Positions 1 through 8,865 of a stretch of 23,593 nucleotides of DNA are shown here, one piece after another. This DNA is from Phoronis australis (Eukaryota > Phoronida > Phoronidae). Position 1 is the first letter of the stretch; every line of letters begins with the position of its first letter. The DNA lies in assembly GCA_002633005.1 (NCBI GenBank), contig NMRA01001079.1, forward strand, positions 17,973 to 41,565, given 5' to 3'. A model generated the notes under the pieces. It searched no databases. It saw nothing but the letters and a program-made list of their open reading frames with translations, and was not told where the DNA came from. Both the position numbers and the translations under genes were made by a program.

Positions 1-128
1 CCTAACACTAAAACTGCACACATTTAAATCTTTTTTCATCCGCATAATTTCAATTACCGGGGTTAATTAATAAACTCAACATTTCCCTACGCTCTTACTG
101 TTTTATTTTTTCAAGTTTGCGGCAGCCA

Positions 129-177
129 AGGGGGGGGGGGGCTGGGCCCCCTGGGCCCCCCCTTAAATCCGCCTATG
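129..177. mobile_element. hAT-like transposon terminus (right end)
   Basis: A run of G, then blocks of GGGCCCCC, ends in TTAAATCCGCCTATG. Read on the minus strand it begins CATAGGCGGATTTAAGGGG, which resembles the YAGNGGCGGAT start of many hAT-type elements and MITEs. The same end recurs at 20629-20664. No matching left end or target-site duplication could be paired with it inside the window, because the element would extend past base 1. Confidence 0.45.
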
Positions 178-360
178 TAAAATGGCTGCAGGACGGGATT
201 AAACTGGAAACCTCAGGTATAACACTTCGGGGCGGAAGGTGGCACCAGTGGATTATTATTGAAAATGTGTTTGCCTGACTTACTTGAATGTAATATTTCT
301 GATGCTAAAATGTTTAGTGCCGATCACCACGAATTGTTGTGTCGCCTCCCCCTTCCTCCC

Positions 361-455
361 CAGTGGCGGATTTAGAGGGGGCCAAATGGGCCATGGCCCC
401 CCTAAAATTGTTCCAGATTAAATTTGGTAATTCGGGGTGTAAGTGTCTGACAATT
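361..455 (+). mobile_element. hAT-like transposon terminus (left end)
   Basis: The stretch opens with CAGTGGCGGATTTAGAGG followed by G-rich then C-rich sequence, a typical left terminus of a hAT-like non-autonomous element. The next 60-70 bases align, with scattered mismatches, to the left part of the MITE at 3098-3230 (both run through a CCAGATT...ATTTGG...CGGGG block and a TGTCTG word). The right boundary is not visible, and the tandem repeat starting near 465 may be internal to the same element. Confidence 0.5.
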
Positions 456-464
456 TCTGGGCAT

Positions 465-860
465 AGCATTTCAAGTATTTTTTCATGACGATCCTTGGAA
501 AGAACGCAAACTGAAACGCGACTATTGTAATGGCAGTTGAATTGAATGAAATCAACCTTGTGTAGTACAAACGAACGTCTGTGTACATGTGTATTTATTG
601 GATAACGATTCTTTGCCCTGCATTGAGAACAACAACTCCGAGGCACAGTTTTCAAGCATTTTTTCATGATGATTCTTGGAAAGAGTGCAATCTGAAACGC
701 GACTGTTGCGATGTCTGTTGAATTAAATGTAACCAACCTTGCATGTATTTATCTGATAACGATTATTTACTCTGCATTGAGAATAACAATGTCGAGGCAT
801 AGTTTTCCATGCATTTTTTTCATGACAATTCCTAGAAAGAACGCAATCTGACACGCTTCG
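465..860 (+). repeat. Tandem repeat, three diverged copies of 154-181 bp
   Basis: Three successive copies share the block GGCATAG...TTTTTTTCATGACGAT...TTGGAAAGAACGCAA.CTGAAACGCGAC. The TTTCATGA anchor lies at about 486, 667 and 821, so the periods are about 181 and 154 bases. Copies 1 and 2 also share the downstream segment from the GCGACTRTTG block through CTGCATTGAGAA. The third copy breaks off near 860. The open frame on the minus strand across this stretch shows no family resemblance and is treated as chance. Confidence 0.7.
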
Positions 861-1374
861 GCACTCAGTAACAGTAGCTTAGAATTTGCATTTGAAAACT
901 GCACTCGTCAGATAATGTCACTCAACAGGAAATGTTTGTACAGTATGCATTATAGATGACTTTTATTCGCCGTTATTATGGAAATAAGTAAGTACGTGAT
1001 CTAGTTTTTGAAATCAGGCACATTTTCGAGTCTTTCATTAATGTCGGGAAGGCAAAGAATTTTAGATCACGCATCGACGGGTATTTGTCCAGTTTAAAAA
1101 ACGTTTTCACGCCGGTGTTGCAGCCCACAACACAACATTTTTAGGAAGAACGAATAGAGTAATGCAACCGAGAAAGTCTTGTTAAGAATCAGACAACAAC
1201 AAATAACATGTGAAACTTCAGTGGCTCGAAAACGAGGCAGCAAATGTGCCTGACGAATGTTTACGGCATTTTGGGAAAAAACAGCGAGATTCGAGTGTCA
1301 CTGTGTATTCCGGGTCGGCCCTATTGCCATGAATCTCAAGTATATAGTAGTGCCATGGAAAAAAGGGATTGGGA
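861..1374. other. No gene seen
   Basis: AT-rich sequence with no recognisable coding exon, RNA gene or repeat. Short open frames just before the LINE fragment, from about 1244, overlap each other in different frames and show no domain. Confidence 0.5.
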
Positions 1375-2313
1375 ATGGTTCCGGGGAAGAGGTGGAAGTT
1401 GTCAACAGGCAAAGAGAGGCGCAAAATGGTTTTGGACGAAGTTAGATCCCAGGAGAACGAGAGAAGGTATGCTGAAGCGGTCGGACTGAGGAAACAGGGA
1501 GCATGGACATTATGGGAAGGAGTGAACAGCAGAAGGATAACTGGTAAAGACCTTCTGTCTTCAGACCAATTCAGATTGGGATTTTTACTTGGTTCCATAT
1601 ATGACACTCTCCCAACACCTGTAAATCTTCTAACGTGGGGCAAAACTGAGGATGACAGCTGCAGGGGCTGTGGCAAGCGATGTACCTTAGAACACGTTCT
1701 ATCCAGCTGTAGAGAAGCTCTCTCTTCAGGGAAGTACACTTGGCGCCATGATAAGATTCTCAAGTGTATTGCACATGTTTTAGATCTGGAGAGAAGGAAG
1801 GCGACTAACTCTGGTAAAGCACTCATTCAATTCAACAAAGGCGGGGTATCCACTAAGAGGCGTGATTCAGGTATTCTAGGTATGGCTGTCGACTGGAAGA
1901 TGGTGACGGATGTGGTAACTAGGTGTTCATTCCCAAGCCAAATTGCAGTAACCCAGTTACGACCAGACATAGTGTTGTGGGCAGACAGCAAGAAGATAGT
2001 GACTTTGATCGAGTTAACAGTGCCGTGGGAGACTAGGGTGCAAGAGGCTCACGAGAGGAAACTACTCAAGTACGCAGAGCTATCGCAGGAATGTGCAGCG
2101 AATGGCTGGAAATGCTTCTGTCTCCCCATAGAAGTTGGATGTCGAGGGTTTATTGCTGGAAGCATGTGGCGGATGACGAAGCTACTGGGCATTTCATCAA
2201 GAGGGCGAGCTGATATGTTTAAGTCTACTGTAAGAGCAGCGGAGGAAGCAACCGTGTGGCTGTGGTTACAGCGTGAGAACAAATGGCAACCCCAGCGTCG
2301 GCTGGAGGTCTGA
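1375..2313 (+). CDS. R2-type (RLE) non-LTR retrotransposon ORF, C-terminal fragment
   Basis: This is the 3' part of a LINE polyprotein, open for about 312 codons and ending TGA at 2311-2313. It holds the segment after the reverse transcriptase. First comes a linker with GAWTLWEGV and a following LLTWG block. Then comes a zinc knuckle C-x2-C-x7-H-x4-C (CRGC...H...C, near residues 96-112). Then comes a restriction-like endonuclease core, RPD followed 14 residues later by E in ELTVPWE, matching the (K/R)PD-x12-14-(D/E) pattern of R2-clade elements, with ERK..KY downstream. Residue numbers count from the ATG at 1375. The start is arbitrary: no reverse transcriptase lies upstream and TAG stops precede it, so the copy is 5'-truncated as LINE insertions usually are. 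The frame is uninterrupted, suggesting a fairly recent insertion. The 3' untranslated tail probably continues to about 2430. Confidence 0.85.
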   Translation: MVPGKRWKLSTGKERRKMVLDEVRSQENERRYAEAVGLRKQGAWTLWEGVNSRRITGKDLLSSDQFRLGFLLGSIYDTLPTPVNLLTWGKTEDDSCRGCGKRCTLEHVLSSCREALSSGKYTWRHDKILKCIAHVLDLERRKATNSGKALIQFNKGGVSTKRRDSGILGMAVDWKMVTDVVTRCSFPSQIAVTQLRPDIVLWADSKKIVTLIELTVPWETRVQEAHERKLLKYAELSQECAANGWKCFCLPIEVGCRGFIAGSMWRMTKLLGISSRGRADMFKSTVRAAEEATVWLWLQRENKWQPQRRLEV

Positions 2314-3097
2314 TCAGCCTTCAGAGACCTACCATAGGAGAGGGTTCTAGGTCAAGGTCGAAACCCACAATGAAGATGGACTCCTAGCTGACGACGACGC
2401 TGGGTAGCAGATATCACCATGTTTTCAAGTAAGTAAATAGTACTAACTGTATGTTTTTAAAAGTTATGTATGCTTCGACCGTACAGTAAATTCCAGAAAG
2501 TGATCGAGAAACAATCCTAATAAACTTCAGCACGTGGCATATTATATACTCAAGTAAATAACCCCGGCATAAATCCTGAAGGTTACTGGAGTGATAAGCC
2601 TACACTGACTTATTCAGTTCTGACAGTGGCGTTATTTTGAACTCGGGAGTCAATTTGTGTGCGATAGGATTCACAAAGGATTGTAGGTGATACTCAAACA
2701 TTAAAGTAAGGCCGTAAGTTATTTTTAGAAATGCCATTGCTTGCGAGAACGCTTGTTAGCTGTCCCGTCGGTTTTCGGATGTAGCACAGCTTTGAAAACT
2801 CTAAAAAAGTTACCCAGCTACTTTGAAATTTGAACACACATCTTAGCCGAGTACAGAGATTTCATCGCGTGCTTCTCTCAGAGCCAGTTCTAAAAGTCGT
2901 CTTGTCTTTTACGCTGGCATTCTCCTCCGCGAAAATTCTACGTTTCAAACACTCACTGACGCCTTGCTATGCGAGGCTACCTAATTTTATAAGCACCTCC
3001 TCGTGATGGTCACGTGAAACAACAGCTCATTTCTCTGACTCTGACAAGTGTACCAAAAAGCCCATTAATTGTTCCAGTTTCATAAAATTTACGTAAG
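2314..3097. other. LINE 3' tail, then no gene seen
   Basis: The first 100 bases or so are GC-richer and probably the LINE 3' untranslated region; the end is not marked by a clear poly(A) or target-site repeat. The rest is AT-rich with no recognisable feature. Confidence 0.4.
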
Positions 3098-3230
3098 CAG
3101 TGAGGGATTTAGGGGGGAGGGGACAAGGGAGCCATTCCCCCATAAGATTCTCCCAGATTCCATTTGGCAGCTCGGGGGTGCGAATGTCTGCCCTGGCCGC
3201 CCCTAAATCAAAATCCTGGATCCGCCCCTG
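3098..3230 (+). mobile_element. Short hAT-like MITE (133 bp)
   Basis: It begins CAGTGAGGGATTTAGGGG and ends with a minus-strand match, CAGGGGCGGATCCAGG, so both termini point inward with hAT-like ends. The left half is related to 361-455. The flanking eight bases on the two sides do not match, so either the target duplication has decayed or one edge is misplaced. It has no coding capacity; the open frame crossing it is incidental. Confidence 0.6.
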
Positions 3231-4699
3231 CTCCCCTCCGGAGAGTGTTCCGCATGAGACAAATCTCCCTCCATCCTAGTTACATGTACGCCCCTCAGGA
3301 TGTACACCGAAGTCCGTGCCCTGACTGTTGCATACTTATGTATGCATTGTACATTGCTCCTTGCTAGTTCAAAGGTTTAGTTTTCATGCTATGAACAATC
3401 CCACTAAATAAGATTGGTCCTCACCCCAATGGTCAAGGTAAACGATGGGGTTCGGAAAATTGAACTAGACCGTATTTATCCACCTTGGCTGAGTCGCGCT
3501 CGGCTCACGATCAAAGGCATGCCTCCAAGCTGCTCTATTCATCGAGTCACGAGCGAGGATAATAGGCGTCGCTCATGCGGATATGATCAGCTGATTACAA
3601 TCTAGCTAGCAGATTGTACTTTTTATGGAGATCGTTTTACGTAGTTTTTACTGTAATGTTTGAAAAGAGGAGCGAAAACAAATATGAGTACAACTTTGAA
3701 TTTTTCAAATCGGCCCAGGATAAGAGATTTTGCAACACAGCAACACTCACGATTACTTTCATTTGGCGCGCACGAATACAAAAATATAGGACCCAAGTTA
3801 TTTAGATTTTGGAACACATACATTGCAATATTCAAAATACGTTTATTATGAATCTTACAAGCTGTAAAACGACGTTGTTTAATTTCATTGTGCTCATTCA
3901 TTGTCATCCGTCAAATCAGCAATTTCCGAGATGTTATCTGCGGCGTGCGCGTATGTACAAAACATGTTGCTGAAGTACGAAAATTAAGAAGCTTTAGCAT
4001 GCCGTTATTATTGACAGGTACACTGTCGTGTCACGTAGGCTCATTCTGCCTCTCTCTCCCTTCTTGGACTAGTTTTTAAGTATGTTGTTAGATGTCGCCT
4101 TTTAGATTGCCATTATGGACGCCGCATGCTCGGCACAGTTATTGGAGTTATTTACGTAGTTATTCTCAGAATTTGGCCTTGTTACAGAGGATAGTTGTAA
4201 GTAGTTCGTTATTTAGTCACATTCCCTTCCGTTCTTGTCGGTATTTGTCTTAGTGTTCTCGTAATTTCCGTACTGTAGGTTTATTTGCAGTCCTTTCGAT
4301 CTGCCATTGTTTGTTACCGATTTTGCGAGACGCGTCGTTGTGGTGCATTTCACTATTAGTTTCAGAGTATTTAACTTTCATTGCTGTTTATTTAGATTCG
4401 GGAATTCGCAGAATTATTCTTACAGTATTTGCTGTTTTAATCATATTTTCTGACCTTAGGATAAGTAATGCTTGTGTAAAAATCTTGCACCTCCATTTTG
4501 GTTAGACGACCTGTGCTGCAAAAGCGAAGACCCTAACGACAATGTCCTGGCCTGGGTCCTCAAAAGGTGAACTATGCACTGATGCAGATTTGTTAAATGT
4601 TCTCTTGAGTTTTCTCTCTTATCCGTTTTTCGCAGTCTTTCTTTTTTCGACTGTCCCCGGCACCACTCCTATGTGGGTTGTCACGGTTTAACCCAGACG
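3231..4699. other. No gene seen
   Basis: Long stretch with only short overlapping open frames lacking domain character. A perfect palindrome ATCAGCTGAT lies near 3588-3597. The part after 4000 is T-rich on the plus strand. Nothing else can be supported. Confidence 0.4.
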
Positions 4700-4759
4700 C
4701 CTGAAAATTTTTGGGGGCCCCGTGCCCGCCCCGCCTCCCCCCCGCTTCCTACGGCCCTG
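4700..4759. mobile_element. G/C-rich transposon terminus (right end)
   Basis: A block of GGGGGCCCC, CCCGCCCC and CCTCCCCCCC ends in CTTCCTACGGCCCTG. On the minus strand it starts CAGGGCCGTAGGAAG and runs into a G-rich tract, the layout of another hAT-like MITE family end. No partner end was found nearby. Confidence 0.35.
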
Positions 4760-5288
4760 GAACTGTATGCAAATTTACTGACACATTTCAAATTTCCTGG
4801 TTGTTGATACTTTTTTATGCATAATGTATCAAAGTTTCACATTTAGAATGCGAAATTATGTTTCTACGTCATCATTTAACGTTTAATTTTACCACGCCGT
4901 TAGCAATTCAACATAAAGTTTACGTTGGTGCAATTTCACGCACTTCGTATTTTGTAGGTTGATTCGATTTTACCACCTTTCAATAGTTGAACAAAAGTTG
5001 ATGAACCGATGTCAAGACCGGAGTGGCTACTGGTGAACGAACAGCGAACAGTTAAATGTTTGTTTGGCCAAAGTTCACCCACTAAGTCATAAAATGGTAA
5101 TTGCCGACCGAGGACACGCATAATCCGTCGTCTACGCTAGGCGACCACTTTGCCGACTCAAGTGCACACCGCAGAGGCGACTCAGCAGACGGCTCCCAGC
5201 AGACCATTTTTGGTCGGCAACTGGTCGGCTAGACGGCCGGTCGTCGACCAATTTCTAACCGCTCGGACAAAAGTTCGTGATGTGTGCT
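4760..5288. other. No gene seen
   Basis: AT-rich up to about 5030. Then comes a GC-richer patch around 5100-5260 with repeated GGTCGGC and GGCCGGTCGTCGACC words able to form short stems. No coding or RNA signature is recognised. Confidence 0.35.
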
Positions 5289-5400
5289 GTATATGACCAG
5301 GACACACGCTGCCAACTGACTACATGACCAGGAAACATGACGTGACCAAAATACACACTAACGACTACACGACCAGGACTAACGTGACCAATGGACAACA
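5289..5400 (+). repeat. Degenerate GACCA-rich short tandem repeat
   Basis: The words ATGACCAGG, ATGACCAGG, CGTGACCAA, ACGACCAGG and CGTGACCAA follow one another at roughly 5292, 5324, 5341, 5369 and 5383, separated by AC-rich filler such as ACACACTAACGACTAC. Spacing varies from 14 to 32 bases, so this is a decayed array rather than a clean satellite. Confidence 0.4.
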
Positions 5401-5909
5401 TCAAACTACCACGGGTGCAAGAAAATGCGTGTTATTGGCGTTGTCCAACCCTAAAACTGGCAATTTGAAAACAGCACATGTACACATTGCCTATGAAATA
5501 GGATACTATCATACAGTAGTAAGGATCATCATGAGATTGGTGTTGTGAAAGTATAATGCTTGATTTGTTTTTCTTTTTTTAGTTAGCTAAAACAGTGGAA
5601 AATGTAGCTTTAAAGATAATACATGTACGCAAATAGATGTCACGCAGACTGGTGAGTTATTATGTACTAATTCTGGAAGGAAAATTAAATACTCTGTTAT
5701 AGCTGGAGGTTTCACTAGGAGAAAGCGAACTTACAGAAATGAAATGTCAATTACCAAAATAGTATTTTCCAATTTCCCTCTGTATTCAAAGTGTAAACAA
5801 CATGACTCTAGTACCTCAAAATAAATTTTGTCTTACTTGATTTCAGTGTCTTTAGTGCACAGCTCATAAAGAAACACGTAAAAATTGAAAAAAATAATAA
5901 TTATGTACA
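5401..5909. other. No gene seen
   Basis: AT-rich sequence without a recognisable exon. Short open frames here show no domain. Confidence 0.4.
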
Positions 5910-6026
5910 ACGTCATGGGTTGAACCCAAGTCGTTCGCCATACTGTTCGGATCAGAGACAAAGTGTATAGAGCGAAGAGAAAGCAAAGTACATTTAGCGT
6001 CGAGAAGGTTCGTAGAGGGATCAAAA

Positions 6027-6258
6027 GATGTGTTTTCGGAGGCTGCAGCAACAGCAGCCAGGCGGAAAACGTCTCGGTGTTCCGAAGGGCACCAAAGTTG
6101 CGCAGAAGTGGCATGGCTTCGTGCGCCGAACGAGAGTGTGGGACGTCATCGTGGACCAAGCGATTCGGTCCGGGGCCACTCTGTGTTCTGACCACTTTGA
6201 GGACTCGTGTTTCGACTCCAGTCACAGGAGACGTTACGATGAAGGCCTGGTTCAATAA
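6027..6258 (+). pseudogene. THAP zinc-finger domain broken by one frameshift
   Basis: The THAP fold (C-x4-C ... C-x2-H zinc-binding DNA-binding domain) is visible in two frames. The first frame carries KRCVFGGCSNSS and VSVF, with zinc-ligand cysteines at 6029-6031 and 6044-6046. At about 6101-6104 the reading continues in the next frame with QKWHGFVRRTR, then LCSDHFEDSCF, which gives the third cysteine (6184-6186), the histidine (6193-6195) and the conserved Trp and Phe. One 1-base frame change is the only visible break in the domain; the second frame ends at a stop near 6256. No good in-frame ATG precedes the first half, so an upstream exon may be missing. The whole fragment sits inside the inverted-repeat unit 5910-6584. 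It could be one exon of a transposase-like or host THAP gene; the reading as a THAP relic is strong. Confidence 0.75.
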
Positions 6259-6291
6259 AGGACAATATTTATCATTCAGAAACTTCAGCTC

Positions 6292-6540
6292 TTAATTCAG
6301 GATCGTCTGCTGGATGACTGGGTTGACTCGCCGAGCCTGAGGCCGCTTCTCTCGCGGGAGGATCCAGTTCATAAGGCTCAAAGTAGAAACGTATGCAGCC
6401 GGAAGCACATTAAACTTGTTCTCGCTTTCGTGCAGCCCCATTTCCTCATCCTGGCCACCATTCCCGCACGTTTCTTCATAGTATTCGTTCAATTCTTGCT
6501 CATAATCGTCGTCACTTTCAAATTCCCTGGTCTCCGCCAT
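6292..6540 (-). CDS. Acidic hypothetical protein, 82 aa
   Basis: The ATG at 6538-6540 lies in AACAATGGCGGAG, close to the TISU initiator (SAASATGGCGGC) used by genes with very short leaders. A palindromic CRE lies about 40 bases upstream. The product starts MAETREFESDDDYEQ, is rich in Asp and Glu over its first 45 residues, and then has a more hydrophobic part (VLPAAYVSTLSLMNWIL) and a basic end (REKRPQARR). I recognise no family. It converges on the frameshifted THAP fragment and its stop lies within 40 bases of the THAP stop. The acidic N-terminus recalls, only loosely, the acidic lead-in of ballast-domain proteins such as the one at 8866-9321. It may be a first exon. Confidence 0.45.
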   Translation of the reverse strand: MAETREFESDDDYEQELNEYYEETCGNGGQDEEMGLHESENKFNVLPAAYVSTLSLMNWILPREKRPQARRVNPVIQQTILN

Positions 6541-6578
6541 TGTTGAATGCTAGTCTCTGATCTCTTGTGTTCAACCCA

Positions 6579-6586
6579 TGACGTCA
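6579..6586. promoter_or_regulatory. CRE palindrome TGACGTCA
   Basis: A perfect cAMP-response-element palindrome overlaps the outer end of the right inverted-repeat arm and lies about 40 bases upstream of the minus-strand ATG at 6540. The left arm keeps only a half site (ACGTCAT). Confidence 0.4.
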
Positions 6587-7461
6587 CATGGCGAGAAATG
6601 TGAAAATTGGCAAAATTGAAAGAAAAATCAAAGTTTCGAGCTAATTACACAAAATAAACATGGGTTTAGCTAAATTTTTTGTCATACATTTAGTCTGTGG
6701 CCACCGGTAATTCAAAATGTGCAAAAATCCATGGTGTGTACTGTTTAAACAAACGAGATGTCAGAAAAATAAATTTGAAGAATAAAATAACTGACTGCTA
6801 CAGACGAGCGTGATAATGTTTATAAATCCCAAAGGGCTTAGTTTAGAATTCATAATTAACATCTCTCGTTGGCGGATTCAGGGATGTTTTAACGAATCCT
6901 TGCCTTTGCCCAATAACTTCCACGTTCTTTTGACTTCCGTCTAAGGCCTAGTCTAGAATGCACATTCAAAGTATATACGTATACTAGAATACATTGGAAG
7001 CTTTCTAGTCAACAACTGTAGGTTAAACAGAGTATAATTTTGTAGGCCAGTATGTTCATTCGTTTATCGTTACCAGGCGGTGGGCAAGGGAGATGAGCCG
7101 TCCTCCCCTATCGACTGCATAAGTAACCAGCTGGCGCTGTGTGTCGCGTGCGCATCTCGGAATATTTAATCTATGGTTTGCACACGTGCAGAAACGTTCA
7201 CATCCGAAAGGTAAATTGAAGTTACGAAAATTGCTGAGTTATTCCTGGTGAGGTTATCCCGGATCAGAATCAGAAATAAAAAACAGGTCTGTCACACACA
7301 AAAACTGACAGTCATTAACGCGGTCCTATTTTAATTGACACGTGCGTGGCTTCAAACTCCTCATTTTTAACTCTCAGCTAGATTCTATGACGGTTTGAGC
7401 AAATTTTTAGTATTCTGATGTTCAACATATATGCACCTCACTTTTTTTTTATTCTTTTCAG
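6587..7461. other. No gene seen; ends in a splice acceptor-like tract
   Basis: AT-rich, no recognisable coding segment. The last 22 bases are almost pure pyrimidine and end in TTTTCAG at 7455-7461, a good 3' splice site for the exon that follows. Confidence 0.4.
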
Positions 7462-7508
7462 TTAATTAACACAAGTCAACAAACTTCGTAAGAATAAGCA
7501 GCTGCATC

Positions 7509-7793
7509 ATGGGTAAAAGGACTTCATTCCAAAGGTTGGAGAAAGCCATCTCTATTCCAGTTTACGTTATATTGACGAGTTCGGCAATCATAATTTTGAT
7601 TTTGGATGAAATTGACTCGTGTAAACGGTCGCGATACTATAGGTGGGACACAGGAATGGTGATGATCATTATAGCCTTGTGTTTACTCAAAATGATTATT
7701 GTATTGTTGTACAGCGCAAGGAAATGTGCGAAGTTTAATGCTACCAGAAGAGAAAGTGTGAATGATAAAGATGTCAAGTTGCTTATAGTATGA
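7509..7793 (+). CDS. Putative small protein with two membrane segments (94 aa)
   Basis: Open frame of 94 codons starting at ATG 7509, in a strong initiation context (A at -3, G at +4), and ending TGA. It follows a strong 3' splice site at 7461, so it could be the coding exon of a two-exon gene with a noncoding first exon. The protein has a basic N-terminus (GKR..FQR), a hydrophobic stretch at about residues 13-32 (IPVYVILTSSAIIILIL), a charged loop with two Cys/Lys/Arg clusters, a second hydrophobic stretch at about 50-69 (MVMIIIALCLLKMIIVLL), and a basic cytosolic-looking tail. I do not recognise a family. No polyadenylation signal is obvious within 100 bases. A chance AT-rich frame is possible, since hydrophobic residues are favoured by AT-rich DNA. 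Confidence 0.4.
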   Translation: MGKRTSFQRLEKAISIPVYVILTSSAIIILILDEIDSCKRSRYYRWDTGMVMIIIALCLLKMIIVLLYSARKCAKFNATRRESVNDKDVKLLIV

Positions 7794-8447
7794 ATTATCG
7801 CCGTAATTCGGGTAAAACTAATCACCCTTTATTGTATTCATCAACATGATCTTAGAAATTAGCCGTTAGTTCATTTATAAAATTGTCCAGCGATACTCTC
7901 TTTGTCCCGGAGGTAAGAAAACGCGTTGTTTTCACTGTCTTCGTTTGGAATGTCAGGCCTATTTGCACAGGTCATGTCGGAGACCCACTAAGTACGCTAT
8001 GGCCGTGGAAATATGTTCGATTTCAACCGATGGACCGGAATTTATTATATCTTCAAAGTGGATTCTTCTCGGTACAAAATGAACAAAATGACGAAAGTAC
8101 TTTATCCACTCCTCCACATTTAGATGTCTTTGATTGATGTCTGAATATTTTAAACCTTATCCCGTCGGAGATGGAGACCGCAGCATAGCTGTAATACTTC
8201 GTTGGCAATGGAAAGACGAATAGAATAATGCAGCTGTGAAAATTTGTACAGGGACATGCGGAAATTTAATGACACCATACAACAGTGCTTGGCAGATATT
8301 TTGGTAAATGTGAGCGTCGTTGTTTAATCCGACCTTAATCAGCTCGGCTAAAGTTCACTGGAGGCAGATTCCCTAGTTCAGCTGTAGCTACATGTATCCA
8401 ACTGCAATTATCCTTATAGGGCGGGGCTAACTTGTACGATAATTGTC
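7794..8447. other. No gene seen
   Basis: No exon, RNA gene or repeat is recognised between the small membrane-protein ORF and the Kolobok-like element. Confidence 0.4.
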
Positions 8448-8466
8448 TTAAAGGATAATGCCACCC
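8448..8466 (+). repeat. Left terminal inverted repeat of Kolobok-like element
   Basis: TTAAAGGATAATGCCACCC; pairs with 10354-10372 and matches the end of the second copy at 20960-20976. Confidence 0.7.
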
Positions 8467-8614
8467 GATTTAATTAGTCTTTTTTTACCGTCTTAATCGG
8501 TCTATATCCACGTCACCACGCATGCGATCGATCTTACCTCGCCGAGAAGTGTCGTGTTATTGCTTGAGGAAGGTGAGAAACGACACAGCGACGTCAGTGG
8601 TTCTTCTGCAGTGT

Positions 8615-8727
8615 GAGCGCCGCTATTGTGTGGTGTATCGTTCTCGCTTTTGCGCAAAAGCGGGTACATCGTTTTCTCCATGCTTTGGAAGTGGCTTGCG
8701 GTAGTGAAGAATGAAAAGTACACCGTT
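8615..8727 (+). pseudogene. THAP domain relic (Kolobok-like ORF N-terminus)
   Basis: Reading from 8615, the frame gives RRYCVVYRSRFCAKAGTSF, holding the first zinc-ligand cysteine (8627) and a later cysteine (8651). After a frame change near 8680 it continues KWLAVVKNEKYTV up to 8727. The same block in the inverted copy at 20665-20824 reads KAGISFFRLPQEPEILRKW followed by LAVVKNERYAV in one frame. This shows that the present copy has lost internal segments, including the RLPQEPEI part. The third cysteine and the histidine are not present. Homology between the copies also covers the 160 bases between the terminal repeat and the domain, so this is the start of an element gene rather than a host exon. 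Confidence 0.65.
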
Positions 8728-8865
8728 AATACATGTACCAAGTATGAGGCCGTGGAATTTCTCGGTGTCTATCAGTGGCCTGCATTTCGTCGCATCGGTT
8801 GCTTATCGGTTTTCGATTGTGGAGAATTATAGTTGGCCATGAAAGCATCAACAATTACAATTAAC

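Larger units (their letters stand above)
5910..6584. mobile_element. Inverted-repeat-bounded unit with two convergent ORFs
   Basis: The left edge (5910-5925, ACGTCATGGGTTGAAC) is repeated exactly and inverted at 6569-6584. The match continues inward with one mismatch to CAAG and then, after an indel of about 18 bases, with ATCAGAGAC (5951-5959 against 6553-6561). Between the arms lie a THAP domain on the plus strand and an acidic ORF on the minus strand, facing each other. This could be a small transposon with terminal inverted repeats or a locus with two copies of one promoter in opposite orientation. No target-site duplication is evident, so the transposon reading is an inference. Confidence 0.45.

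Noticed and set aside
1218-1826. 202-codon minus-strand open frame
   Set aside because: It is antisense to the LINE endonuclease ORF, whose motifs are clear.
8645-8662. Perfect 18-base palindrome CGCTTTTGCGCAAAAGCG
   Set aside because: The homologous position in the second Kolobok-like copy is not palindromic, so it arose by chance mutation within the decayed THAP frame.
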